Source of the DNA: Planctomycetota bacterium
GTDB lineage: Bacteria > Planctomycetota > UBA8742 > UBA2392
Length of the DNA: 64,000 nucleotides
Assembly: GCA_019636215.1 (NCBI GenBank)
Contig: JAHBXZ010000010.1
Coordinates: forward strand, 1 to 64,000
Reading direction: 5' to 3'
Part shown: positions 51,401 to 63,300 of the stretch, piece by piece
Numbering within the stretch: position 1 is the first letter of the stretch
How the letters are laid out: every line of letters starts with the position of its first letter
Program-made: the position numbers and the translations under genes
Notes under the pieces: model-generated
The model's input: the letters and a program-made list of their open reading frames with translations, nothing else
Database searches by the model: none
Told to the model about the DNA's origin: nothing

Positions 51401-53967
51401 AATCCACCGTCCAGCGTGGCCGAGTTGCCGGCAGTTTTGACCTGCATGGTTGCGGGACCCGAGTAGTTCCAGGAGTACGGAGGCGTACCCCCCGAAACGA
51501 TGAGGGGCTCCCGGATGTACGAGCCAGGGCCACTGCGGGGGATCGTGGTGTTCAGGATTGTCAGCGCCCCGGGTGCCGCCGGCCGCACAATCAGCCGCAC
51601 AGGCTGCGAGGAGGACAGATTGTTGGAGTCATCCACTCGAATGACAGAGTAAAACACACCCGCTGTGGACGGGGTGCCCGAGATCAGCCCGTTTGCGCCA
51701 GAGAGCGAAAGCCCCGGCGGCAATGACCCGGACTGAACAGCCCAGATGTTTGGCCCGATACCGCCAAGGGCGGAGAATCCGTAACTGTAGGCCGTCCCGA
51801 CCACGCCTTCAGCCGGCATGCTGTAAAGGATGCCGATTGTGTGGTCGCTGACGCTCATGGAGAACGCGCGCTGGTCGGTATTCAGGGAAGGGTCCATGAC
51901 GCGCAGTGTGAATGCGAAGTTGCCCGCGGCTGTGGGCGTTCCGGACAACGTGGCCGATGGCGTGCCGCCGGCAAGCGACAACCCTGGCGGAAGCGACCCG
52001 GAAATCACGCTCCAGGAGAAGTTGCTGCCGATACCCCCTGTTGCTGTGATGATTGCGCTGTACGGCGCGGCCAGCGCCGCGTCCGGAACCGAGGCCGTGA
52101 GGATTGCCAGGGTGCCCGGAGTGGGGAGGATCGTGATCTGCCACTGGCGCGATGTCCATGCGGCTGCAGAGTCCTCCACCCGCACCTCGAACGTATAGAC
52201 CCCGATCGTCGTTGGTGTGCCAGCCAGCGTGGTCTGCGGGGTTCCGGTCGGCGACAGATTGAGCCCGGGCGGCAGTGTGCCGGCCGAAATGGTCCAGCTG
52301 AAACCGCTTTGCACACCGCCGTAAGCCTCAATGATCTGCGAGTATGGCGTCCCGATAGTGCCGTCGGGCAGGCTGCCCGTGGTGATTGTGATTTGCGCTG
52401 GCGCCGTAATGGAGAACTGGAACCCCCTGGTGTGGCGCTGGTTCAGCGAGTCCGTCACGCTTACAACAATCGAGTAGATGCCAATGCTGCTGGGCGTGCC
52501 GCTGTAGGTCCAGCGTTTGCCACCAAAGGTGCCAAACGGACTGCCGAAAGTAAGACCTGGCGGCATGACACCGGAGTCAAGGTGCCAGACATAGCCCTGG
52601 CCACTTCCACCCGTGCATTCAACGTACCCGGTCGCGGCAGACGCAATCTGGTGCACGATGTAGGCCGAGCCCGGGGGCGTGATGTTGATCGGAGCGGCAC
52701 CAGGAAAAACGGTCAGCCTGATGACGCGCTCGACAACATTGCTTGCCGAGTCCACCACGCGAAGCGTGAACGAAAACGTGCCTGCGTACTGGCATGCTCC
52801 GGACAGCAGCACCGAAGGGGTTCCCCCCTGGCTCAGGGTCATGCCGTGTATCGGCGCGCCGCCTCCGACCACCGACCACGTGTAGCCCTGTCCGCTGCCC
52901 CCGGCGGCGTACAGGTGCGCGGAGTAATTCTTCATCTGATCGGCATCGGGAAGTTGCAGGTACACGCTTGTGTCGTGGGGCATGATGGCAAGCTGGGTTC
53001 CCGCGGCATACACCAGCACCGAAACATTGAAGACATCGGATGCTGCGGCAGAGTCTGTCAGAGTCACTTCGAACGGGTATGTCCCCGTTGAGGTCGGTGT
53101 GCCGGACAGCAGGCCGCTGCTGGACAGGTTCATACCCGGGGGCAGCCCTCCAGCAGTGACTGCGAAGTTGTAGCCGGTGCCGCTGCCGCCCTTTGGCGTC
53201 AGCTGCTGGCTGTAGACCCCGCCCTCCGTGGCGGGCGGAATCGCCGACGGTGTGAAGCTCAGGAAGTCCTGTTCTATCTCCACAATGTAGGACCGGGTGC
53301 AGTACTCGCCGGCAGAGTCGAAACAGACCAGCGTGAAATTGTACGACCCAATGGTCTGTGGCGTGCCAGCCAGGGCCGCGTTAGGACCCGGGCCACCCGT
53401 TAGGATGAGCCCCGGGGGAAGCCCTCCGCCAAGCGCCACGAAAGAGTACGGGGCAACACCATTGCTGACGGTCAGCTGCTGCGAATAAGCGATGTTGCGT
53501 ACACCATTGGGCAACGAAACGGTCGCAAACGCAAAGGCGGGTGGTGGCGCCAGGACTGTAAGTTCCAGGTCAATGTGTCCGGAGGCGCTGGACGCGTCGC
53601 CGTAGTCTACCCCAATACTGAATATGCCCTGCGCCGTCGGGGTGCCGCCGATGACTGCGGTAGGAGTGCCGGGGACGAGTGCGAGCCCTGCCGGCAGGCC
53701 GGTCGCCGACCAATTATACGGAATTGCACCGCCCGAGACCGTGATATCGACTGTGTAGTAGACCCCCTCCGTCGCCGGCTGCAGGATCAGTGCGCCGGAG
53801 CCGGTTGTGCCACTGGCGGGCGGAAAGACCGAAGCCAGTAGCACGACCGTGCCTCCGCCGTCACTCGATTCTTCGCCACCCTTTCCATCGTCACCGCCGC
53901 AGGCTGCGACAGCACACATAAGCACCAGGCTCAGCAGGAACAGCGCGGTTCGGCGGATGGCTTTCAC
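42463..53967 (-). CDS. Giant repeat lipoprotein (Ig, invasin-like, TIG, beta-propeller)
   Basis: About 3,834 residues. GTG 53967 is preferred to GTG 53994 because GGGGG lies 7 nt before it; the signal peptide KAIRRTALFLLSLVLMCAVAAC then ends in a lipobox. Order (approximate): 12 putative-Ig units with LPPGLxL...SGTPTxxGxYxF (residues 50-1170); 16 invasin/filamin-like repeats of about 105 residues with LxFxxQPxxxxAG...GxATFxxLSxxxAGxxY (1170-2860); a TIG/IPT domain (about 2865-2945); a TolB-like propeller; a second TIG; and a second propeller with repeated NLVxGDTNGxRDIFVxD blades. It is probably a long surface fibre or adhesin. It lies between att-like copies 2 and 3 and has no neighbour on its strand. 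Confidence 0.88.
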   Translation of the reverse strand: MKAIRRTALFLLSLVLMCAVAACGGDDGKGGEESSDGGGTVVLLASVFPPASGTTGSGALILQPATEGVYYTVDITVSGGAIPYNWSATGLPAGLALVPGTPTAVIGGTPTAQGIFSIGVDYGDASSASGHIDLELTVLAPPPAFAFATVSLPNGVRNIAYSQQLTVSNGVAPYSFVALGGGLPPGLILTGGPGPNAALAGTPQTIGSYNFTLVCFDSAGEYCTRSYIVEIEQDFLSFTPSAIPPATEGGVYSQQLTPKGGSGTGYNFAVTAGGLPPGMNLSSSGLLSGTPTSTGTYPFEVTLTDSAAASDVFNVSVLVYAAGTQLAIMPHDTSVYLQLPDADQMKNYSAHLYAAGGSGQGYTWSVVGGGAPIHGMTLSQGGTPSVLLSGACQYAGTFSFTLRVVDSASNVVERVIRLTVFPGAAPINITPPGSAYIVHQIASAATGYVECTGGSGQGYVWHLDSGVMPPGLTFGSPFGTFGGKRWTYSGTPSSIGIYSIVVSVTDSLNQRHTRGFQFSITAPAQITITTGSLPDGTIGTPYSQIIEAYGGVQSGFSWTISAGTLPPGLNLSPTGTPQTTLAGTPTTIGVYTFEVRVEDSAAAWTSRQWQITILPTPGTLAILTASVPDAALAAPYSAIITATGGIGSNFSWSVISGSLPPGLSLAGGTPSATLSGTPTAAGNFAFTLRVMDPSLNTDQRAFSMSVSDHTIGILYSMPAEGVVGTAYSYGFSALGGIGPNIWAVQSGSLPPGLSLSGANGLISGTPSTAGVFYSVIRVDDSNNLSSSQPVRLIVRPAAPGALTILNTTIPRSGPGSYIREPLIVSGGTPPYSWNYSGPATMQVKTAGNSATLDGGFNAGSYNFTVSVTDATSTTFNRVFAGTAVGDMHGGNEALPVAFLNTAYSTTISPQMATAPFTWTVRVNGLAPGLTFNNGTISGTPTQVGGFFIRLHIADSSNQSIEMIYVGEVKPVGATLGIQVSYAAFMKPADYGTYYQETIFPTGGTGPFIYSVRRASLPKGLAFVTTQSTYSVFLDGTPQQSGEFVVILAVEDTATGTEIERALILRVATAGPQISTGSMPAASWGSPYSSQIAAGTSASTGIQWMLESGALPPGLTMGQFGDPATLVSGNPTGTGTYNFTVRAIGPTGAQSLRALSIAIVGGPKLQFLVQPSSVAAGQAMNPAVQVEITDGAGTRLTSATNSVTLAMNANPSGSTLGGTLTVSAVAGVATFSTLSLSTAGSGNHSFTASGAGLTSGNSFSFNVLAAPVPGARLRFVSIPSTATAGQAFTTPVEVEVLDTSGVRETTFNSPVTLAIDFNAGGSTLSGTATVTATAGLATFSGLSMNRSGAGYTLRASSPGLSSGLSGPISVSHAGAAALAFVDNPRTFMSGVTYPFEVRVAVLDAFGNTVTSASDQISLSPVTGSGVSLSGTTSVAAANGIATFNSFAAHHATAAYNTHLIASATGFSDVQCENMSVQNTPQSWNAKRLRFVVEPVDVQAGAVIPDVVLELVDEGWRIDVNATNVVQLSFSYTATGPGPTAALSGTTTRTAVAGRVVFSGISVNRACGQFQLAATAQGLPTGWSSQGAISRGFNVLQGSASALQFHTNPATVKVNTPFAAVPEVQLVDSLGNHATLSSASSVTLQAETNLLGASLVGTTAATTLSGRARFDDLSLNQPAAGLWLSASAGGYATINSSTFNVIGPAVSLTIGSVTPNLAMPGDALSVTVTIRDLLGTACPDGLRFVTLSLETGPPGATLYGTTTAASTTSTVSFFSLRVSSAGAGYRLLATSSGLVPAVTPEFATRGPASKLSITSTPLSSVAATTNFSVALRVADDNGQVITSATDAVSASLVTSPAGAALGGTLLRNAAAGVVTFNDLTVSHAGLYVVRFSAPGLVPVDTPVFEAAPGGTPFRLAFVTQPTGSYAGGTFTTSVRVLSPTGTLVTSPAQSISVGLVAGPTSASLSGTTTVTTVNGLATFTGLSIDTKGTGYRLLAVSGPLKTVQSSNFSTEGAPASIALVGQPRHSVVGSTINPAAPFIAQIVDAQGFAVTKLSTSISASLTGGSGGATLTPPGPFATSAGQVILPALSVSAAGTNYQLVLSATGLTSATSDPFNVTATGGSPARLSVSNSGFGATTATAVTPAIQVAILDGLNAPVSTATNTVTASILSGPAGASLSGTLNVAAVAGVATFSNIVPSHAGTYRLRFTASGCSAAETGTFTVVQHWGAADSLQFFTQPHAAKPGANIGPVVVRVRDAAGLVVQDSTILVTVSLATNPGGATLGGTLSVNAVGGVATFTDLSVSVGGAGYSLAAAASGISGSTSSPFDVGAVGTPARLVFLTQPAAELESGATWPGVVRVKVVDALGLHVTGATNSITLALGANPGATSLSGTLTSAAVDGVATFAGLSVSVSAEGYTLTATSSGLSPAESTPFQVGVRNTARRLVFATVPATAWAGQPSYPAVTVRVTDDFGKLITAGNHTVGISLQQGGATLGGSTSGVSILGIATFADLSISAAGSWNLLANATGLEQGSSPAIVVQSGGPTQLAFVVQPGTVQAGSFLFPPPRVEFRDASGTPVADPRVITVSIATNPGGATLGGTQGVPGGPNGSAFMDLWLDIAATGYVLRAEAVGLPAAHSNAFYVTGGPAVAIVFGSQPMGGVVCESLAPAPTVVALDKFGNASSAATGSVEITWAANPADASLIGLRHYQLSDGVATISQLAVDRIGTGYSLRAAMGTTLVATSSTFLITGGAPAMLAFSALPAQAAPGASIAPALQVRVLDRNGHQASGGPVNVTLSLASGSGTLAGTLMMASTSGVATFSQVNISATGTGKRILASAAGLAPALSAPFETTATPRPVVAQCWPRMLRGGLRAVLVGSGFGATPAANTVVVDGQVATVFTAAPDVLTILVPTGITAGTVVVTVGSTSSLTFNAEYGPERINVDSAGTQSSGGATLPQLSASGRRVMLTSSASDLVANDNNLQADVFLRDRQTGATTRLSTSTAGVEGNDNSEGVFLRVDGELAHFRSYANNLAYDPLALPSGLGGYLRDIPAAETHRVALVRSSSGTGTGIGPGVPYADGRFMRTTSDNRLAFGAFSGTSQSYIAILDTWTDTVERFSPTPDGLPFTAGFTVEDMTPDGRFFLFRCSDANFVNGDTNGRIDMFVYDRTSKRCTRVSLRHDGGQSSDDVYGGKLSANGRFVAFSAWASDLVPGDTNGQNDIFVRDLHAATTTRVSLHSAGTQSSGNSQHCLGISPDGRMVLFASQAGDLVTGDLNGTWDVFAHDRATGLTTRVSVSQTGSEANQGSSFGSGSPAALLDLAAFTSASSNLVPADTNAATDAFIAPVDLSYVPAPVVLNRPSPHLYPGGIMEIFGAGFASDPLDNVVCFNGVPGTTLSASFARLLVQVPATAISGPMVVISGNACSSPVAVEFRARRVSVASGGVQAAGGDSDHPAIDAQGHVVAFASDASNLVASDTNGLRDIFVHDLRAGTTQLASAGQSGAAADGPSFNPTISADGRFVCFESDATNLVPGDTNGLRDIFVYDRVLGSMLRVNVTSGGAQGNGPSRNAQISPDGGWVAFESDADNLVTGDTNGATDVFVAWLHVQFVYERISVSTAGVEGNAGSYRPRLSFSAHEVVFESDASNLVAGDTNGSRDIFLRKRLVPSTGRVSVDSSGTQANNDCANASISADGSVVAFDSAANNLVTGDTNAERDVFVHVVATAATTRASVATGGPQGNGASSRPSLDFSGKVVAFESLATNLVAADTNGSSDVFVHQVAAAATLRVAVQMSGAQIAGGSHNACLCIAGEGVVFATDAPNLAIGDTNGLRDIVVVPARE

Positions 53968-53994
53968 GGATTGGCCCCCTGAATGATTGATCAC

Positions 53995-54360
53995 AACAAG
54001 CTAGCGACCGAGGGGGCCGCATAAAGGCAATTCTCAGCCAGAGTCGCAAAATAGGTTGGGTAGCCCCACCTTGTAACGATTGCTGAGACCTTACCAATGA
54101 GGCAAGTGCGCGCACGATCGGCAAGCCGGCGGTCCTGAAGGTGCCACGCCCAGTCCAACCTCCTGGCTGAGTGGCCTTGTTCCGCCGTCGACTCATGGGC
54201 ACGGCCAATGGTCAACTTCAACCGGCTCGTTGCTCTCTGCCGCAGGACGCCAGCCCACCAGATTGGCGGTACGACAAGTTTTGTCGCATCAAGGCCTTAC
54301 GCCCCATTGCGCCGGGTCTCAGTCCAATCCGTTGCCGGCATAAACTCCTCCCGCCATCGG
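53995..54360. other. Gene-free stretch upstream of the giant gene
   Basis: About 366 nt without a supported gene. It must contain the promoter of the minus-strand giant gene; no clear hexamer pair was assigned. No tRNA cloverleaf (no TTCGANTC arm) precedes the third att-like copy. Confidence 0.5.
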
Positions 54361-54375
54361 GCCCCCGCTACCAAC
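54361..54375 (+). repeat. att-like direct repeat, copy 3
   Basis: GCCCCCGCTACCAAC is identical to the tRNA-fMet 3' end at 34094-34108. As at copy 2, no tRNA body lies upstream and a terminator hairpin follows. Confidence 0.6.
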
Positions 54376-54380
54376 GATCG

Positions 54381-54414
54381 GCGCCCGTCCTTGTGGACGG
54401 GCGCTCTTCGTTTT
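54381..54414 (+). terminator. Terminator after att copy 3
   Basis: GCGCCCGTCC (54381-54390) pairs with GGACGGGCGC (54395-54404) around TTGT, followed by TCTTCGTTTT. Same GCGCCCG-type stem as after copy 2. Confidence 0.75.
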
Positions 54415-54585
54415 GGTCGTCGGGCTTGAGTCCGCAAACTGAGTCGCGCATGCGGGAGCGATAGCAAGGCGGTGGGGCCTGTGCCCCCGCGAGCCCGGTT
54501 CATGCTGCATGCGATTGCGGCCCCGCAGCAGTCCCGCCGTGCGCGCCGGAGCATCTGTATCAGCGATGCAACACTGGTTCCGCGC

Positions 54586-54613
54586 TTGCTAGAATCTTAC
54601 ACGGTGATATACT
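54586..54613 (+). promoter_or_regulatory. Candidate promoter of the kinase-WD40 gene
   Basis: TTGCTA (54586-54591) and TATACT (54608-54613) with 16 nt between them. It would give a leader of about 100 nt before ATG 54722. The best -10 match in this intergenic region. Confidence 0.5.
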
Positions 54614-54721
54614 CTGCGCCCCATTACGTTGTGTCGGATAGTGGGGAAGATTGATTCGCGCTTGGCTTTCCTTCCTTAGTAGACTTGTGGCCCTGCATTT
54701 GGGGCCTTTCCGGGTGAAACT

Positions 54722-59488
<4,767 letters not shown>

Positions 59489-59569
59489 CGTGAGGTTTTG
59501 CGCAGTTGGCGCACTACAACTGCCGCCGCGCGGTAAGGTTGCCGTGTCGTCGCACCCGGAGAATTCCTG

Positions 59570-61369
59570 ATGCAGACCAAGTACGCCCTTTCCGCCTTGC
59601 TGGCTGTTATCGCCCTGTTCTTTGGCGCCGTGACCGTCCTTTCTCAGGACGAAAAACCTGCCGCGCCGGAACTCAAACAGCCGCCAAAGCCGCTGGACCC
59701 CCGCGCCCACAAGGTCGGTGAACTGGTTGCCGACGCCGCGTTCACGGACATCGAAGGCAAGCCCGGCAAGCTGAGCGACTACAAGGGCAAGCCGCTGGTC
59801 GTGGCCATGACCAACGTGGGCTGCCCGATCTGCAAGAAGTACGCACCCACACTGGCTGAACTGCACAAGGAACTGGCCGAAAAAGGCGTGGCTCTGCTGC
59901 TGCTGAACGCCAGCGGCGACAGCGATGTCGCCGTCAAGGAAGCCATCGCCCGTTACAAGTTCGAGGCCCGCTACGCCCTTGACCCAAAGGGCGAAGTGGC
60001 CGCCGCGCTTGGCGCCAGCAGCACCGGCGACTGTTTTCTGCTGGATGCCGCCCGCACCCTGATCTATCGCGGCGCCGTAGACGACCAGTACGGCCTGGGC
60101 TATGCAACCGACAAGCCGCGCAACCACTACCTGCGCGATGCCGTGGCTGCGCTGCAGGCCGGATTGCGGCCTTACTATGCCGCCACCTGGGCGCCTGGCT
60201 GCGACCTGACCGTAAAGGTGGAGGCCACAACCACAGCCGTCACCTGGCACAACCGGGTCAGCCGCATCATCGAGCAGAACTGCCAGGAGTGCCACCGCCA
60301 GGGCGAGAACGGCCCGTTTGCGTTGATGACTTTTGACGACGTCAAGCAGAACGCGCCTACCATCAAGCGCGAGGTTCGCAAGGGAACCATGCCGCCCTGG
60401 TTTGCCGATGCCAGGCACGGCACCTGGGCCAACGACCGCAGCCTGTCCGAGCGCGACAAGACCGACCTGATCGGCTGGATCGACGGCGGTATGCCCCTGG
60501 GCGATGAAAAAGACGCGGCCGCAGCCCGTGCCTGGCCGCAGGGCTGGCGCATCGGCAAGCCCGACGACGTAGTGGCCCTGCCGCAGGAGTTCAAGATTCC
60601 CGCCAAGGGCACTGTGCCCTACCAGTACACCACCATCGCCACGGACTTCGGCCAAGACCGCTGGGTCCAGGCCATGGAAATCCGCGCGACCGCACCGCAG
60701 GCCGTGCACCATGTGCTGATCTTCCTGCTGTACCCGTTCAATCACCCGCGCGCCAAGGAACAGCCCAATGACGCCGGCGGCACCCGGGGCTACTTCATGG
60801 GCATGGTGCCCGGCCAGGGGCACGTGGTGTTTCCAAAGGGCCAGGGAAAGTTTCTGCCCAAGGGCGCCCGTATGGTGTTCCAGGTTCACTACACGACCAA
60901 CGGCGAAGAACTGAAAGACCAGACCAGCCTGGGCATCATCTGGTGCAAGGAAAAGCCCGCCGTTGAGGTCAAGACCATCGGCGTCAGCAACGAGCGTTTC
61001 AAGATCCCGCCCGGGGCCGACAACCACGAAGTGCGCGCTGTGCGCCGCCTGGACAAGGGCATGCGCGTGGAATCGCTGATGCCCCACATGCACGTGCGCG
61101 GCAAGGCCTACCGGTATGAGGTGGAGTACCCCGACGGCCGCACGGAAACCCTGCTGGACATCCCGCGCTACGACTTCAACTGGCAGTTGCTGTACATCCT
61201 GCGCGAGCCGATTGACCTGCCAGCGGGCAGCAAGCTGATCTGCACGGGCTGGTTTGACAACAGCAGCAAGAACCCGGCAAACCCCGACCCCAAGGCCGAA
61301 GTGCGCTTTGGCGAACAGACCTGGGACGAGATGCAGATCGGTTACGTCAACGGGTACGACCTGGACTAA
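59570..61369 (+). CDS. Redoxin - heme c - copper monooxygenase-like fusion
   Basis: 599 residues with an N-terminal signal peptide (about 1-25). Residues about 45-205 are an AhpC/TSA-type redoxin with CPIC (Cys85, Cys88). Then CQECH (Cys238, Cys241, His242) is a c-type heme site, although the surrounding helix is short. Residues about 330-599 resemble the type II copper ascorbate-dependent monooxygenase (PHM/DBH) fold: HH at 380-381, HMH at 506-508 and Met588 (EMQIGYV) as likely copper ligands. An electron path from heme or thiol to copper is suggested. The stop overlaps the convergent gatA stop by 4 nt. The substrate is unknown. Confidence 0.8.
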   Translation: MQTKYALSALLAVIALFFGAVTVLSQDEKPAAPELKQPPKPLDPRAHKVGELVADAAFTDIEGKPGKLSDYKGKPLVVAMTNVGCPICKKYAPTLAELHKELAEKGVALLLLNASGDSDVAVKEAIARYKFEARYALDPKGEVAAALGASSTGDCFLLDAARTLIYRGAVDDQYGLGYATDKPRNHYLRDAVAALQAGLRPYYAATWAPGCDLTVKVEATTTAVTWHNRVSRIIEQNCQECHRQGENGPFALMTFDDVKQNAPTIKREVRKGTMPPWFADARHGTWANDRSLSERDKTDLIGWIDGGMPLGDEKDAAAARAWPQGWRIGKPDDVVALPQEFKIPAKGTVPYQYTTIATDFGQDRWVQAMEIRATAPQAVHHVLIFLLYPFNHPRAKEQPNDAGGTRGYFMGMVPGQGHVVFPKGQGKFLPKGARMVFQVHYTTNGEELKDQTSLGIIWCKEKPAVEVKTIGVSNERFKIPPGADNHEVRAVRRLDKGMRVESLMPHMHVRGKAYRYEVEYPDGRTETLLDIPRYDFNWQLLYILREPIDLPAGSKLICTGWFDNSSKNPANPDPKAEVRFGEQTWDEMQIGYVNGYDLD

Positions 61370-62847
61370 ACTGCTGCAGGCGCGCGGCCCAGGCCCAGTG
61401 CTTTGTCGGCGGCCAGCGACTGCTCCAGGGCGTGGGCCCCGGCCAGCAGCTTGTCGTCGGCCAGTGCCGGGGCGCTCAGGTGCATGCCGATCGGCAGCCC
61501 TGCGGAATCAAAGCCAACCGGCAGCGAAAGCGCGCAGATGCCCGCCAGGCTGGCGGGAATGGTGTAGATGTCGCACAGGTACATCGACAGCGGGTCGGAC
61601 TTTTCACCGGCGCGAAAAGCCGGGAATGGCGCACAGGGCGTGGCAATCAGGTCGCAGCGCGCAAAGGCCTGTTCAAAGTCGCGGCAGATCAGCGTGCGCA
61701 CCCGCGCCGCGCGGCCATAGAACTCGTCATAGGCACCTGCGCTCAGCGCAAAGGTGCCCAGCATGATGCGACGCTTTACCTCCGGGCCGAAGCCGCCTCC
61801 GCGCGTGGCAACATAGGTGGCGATGCCGTTGTCAGCCGGCACACGCAGGCCATAGCGCACGCCGTCAAAGCGGGCCAGGTTGGAACTGGCCTCGGCGCTG
61901 GCCACCACGTAGTAGACCTGCACGCCGTATTCGGCGTGGGGCAGGGTGATCTCGACAATCTCGGCGCCCAGGGACTGCATGCGGGCAATCGCGCCCTCGC
62001 ACAGCCGCGCGACATCGCGGTTGGGCAGTTTGTCCAGGTACTCGCGCACCACGCCCACGCGCTTTCCCTTCAGGTCGCGGGCCAGCGCGGCCGTGTAGTC
62101 CGGCACCGGCGCGGGGTTGCTGGTGCTGTCCATGGCGTCGTGGCCGGCCATGGCGCGCAGGGCCAGGGCCACATCACGCACGCTGCGTGCAAACGGGCCC
62201 ACCTGGTCCAGCGAACTGGCAAAGGCGACCAGCCCGTACCTTGAGACCCGGCCGTAACTGGGCTTGTAGCCCACCACGCCGGTGAAGCTGGCAGGCAGGC
62301 GGATGCTGCCGCCGGTGTCGCTGCCCAGGCTCAGCCATGCGCTGCGGGCAGCCACGCAGGCCGCGCTGCCGCCGCTGCTGCCGCCGGGCACCCGCGAAGT
62401 ATCCCACGGGTTGCGGGTCTGCCGCAGCGCGCTGTTTTCGCAGCTGCTTCCCATGGCGAACTCGTCCAGGTTGGTCTTGCCGAGAATCACCGCACCGGCG
62501 GCCTTCAGCCGCGCCGTGACCGTGGCGTCATACTCGGCCTTAAAACCCTCCAGGATGCGGCTGGCGCAGGTGGTTGGCAGGCCGCGCACATGGATGTTGT
62601 CCTTGATCGCCAGCGGCACGCCCGCCATCGGGCCGATCGGCCTGCCGGCCTTGCGGGCGGCGTCAATGGCGCGGGCCTGATCGAGTGCCCCGTCCTCGTC
62701 CAGCAACAGGTAGGCGCCGACCTTGGGTTCCGTCGCGCGGGCCTGTGCAAGCGCGGCCATGGTGGCGGCCTCGGCGGTGATGGCGCCGTGGGCGACCTGG
62801 GTCGCGATGGCGGTGGCGTCGAGTGAGAGAAGATCAGGCAAAGGCAA
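61366..62847 (-). CDS. gatA: Glu-tRNA(Gln)/Asp-tRNA(Asn) amidotransferase subunit A
   Basis: Amidase subunit of GatCAB, which makes Gln-tRNA(Gln) and/or Asn-tRNA(Asn). About 493 residues. The amidase signature is complete: IKDNIHVRG (Lys), GSSCENSALRQTRNPWD, VPGGSSGGSAA and GSDTGGSIRLPASF, giving the Ser-cisSer-Lys triad. The frame runs to a TTG at 62922, but those 25 codons are read from an inverted word repeat. TTG 62847 (LPLPDLLSLDATAIATQ) marks the family N-terminus and is the better start, although its ribosome binding site is poor. It follows gatC. No gatB is in the window. Confidence 0.93.
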   Translation of the reverse strand: MPLPDLLSLDATAIATQVAHGAITAEAATMAALAQARATEPKVGAYLLLDEDGALDQARAIDAARKAGRPIGPMAGVPLAIKDNIHVRGLPTTCASRILEGFKAEYDATVTARLKAAGAVILGKTNLDEFAMGSSCENSALRQTRNPWDTSRVPGGSSGGSAACVAARSAWLSLGSDTGGSIRLPASFTGVVGYKPSYGRVSRYGLVAFASSLDQVGPFARSVRDVALALRAMAGHDAMDSTSNPAPVPDYTAALARDLKGKRVGVVREYLDKLPNRDVARLCEGAIARMQSLGAEIVEITLPHAEYGVQVYYVVASAEASSNLARFDGVRYGLRVPADNGIATYVATRGGGFGPEVKRRIMLGTFALSAGAYDEFYGRAARVRTLICRDFEQAFARCDLIATPCAPFPAFRAGEKSDPLSMYLCDIYTIPASLAGICALSLPVGFDSAGLPIGMHLSAPALADDKLLAGAHALEQSLAADKALGLGRAPAAV

Positions 62848-62866
62848 GTTCCGAGTGCTGCGTTCT

Positions 62867-62920
62867 GTGTTCTGAGTTTTGTGGTTTGAGCCCTGACACA
62901 GGACACCGAACTCAGAACTC
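62867..62920. repeat. CAGAACTC-type inverted repeat between gatC and gatA
   Basis: 62867-62879 (TTCTGAG core) is the inverse of 62908-62920 (CTCAGAA core) at 11 of 13 positions; CCTGACACAGG lies in the loop. It separates gatC from the true gatA start and is the cause of the apparent N-terminal extension. Confidence 0.7.
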
Positions 62921-62928
62921 AAGACTGG

Positions 62929-63210
62929 TCATTCAATCACTGGCGGCACCTTGAAGAAGTTCTGCTCGCTGTCGGGTGCGTTGCCGGTGGCCTGATCGCG
63001 GGAAAAACCCGGCACCACGGCGTCCTCGCGCCAGGCGTTGCGGGCCGGCACCGGGTGCACGGTGGGCTCAATGCCCTTTACGTCAACCTTGCCCAGCGCG
63101 TGGATGTGGCCGGTGATGCGGGCCATGTCCTCGGCCATACGCGCTTCTTCGGCCTCCGAAAGCGCGAGACGAGCAAGCCTGGCGACATGCCGCACTGTGT
63201 TCAGGTCCAT
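62929..63210 (-). CDS. gatC: Glu-tRNA(Gln) amidotransferase subunit C
   Basis: 93 residues, standard size. MDLNTVRHVARLARLALSEAEE is the typical GatC N-terminal helix, and the C-terminal LREDxV/AxNAPD-like block reads WREDAVVPG...GNAPDSEQNFFKVPPVIE. It stabilises GatA in the GatCAB complex. First gene of a gatC-gatA pair, divergent from lepB with 90 nt between starts. Confidence 0.95.
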   Translation of the reverse strand: MDLNTVRHVARLARLALSEAEEARMAEDMARITGHIHALGKVDVKGIEPTVHPVPARNAWREDAVVPGFSRDQATGNAPDSEQNFFKVPPVIE

Positions 63211-63300
63211 GGTGGCGGGAATCTACCCGTGGGGGGCCATGGCCGCAACGCCGGGTGCTGGCGTCTTTTCGTCGCGGCGCAAAGCTACTACAAACAGTTC

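Noticed and set aside
42463..53994. Regular repeats in the giant gene as a possible CRISPR or satellite array
   Set aside because: The repeats are protein-level, diverged at DNA level and about 300 nt long within one open frame; no short identical repeat-spacer pattern exists.
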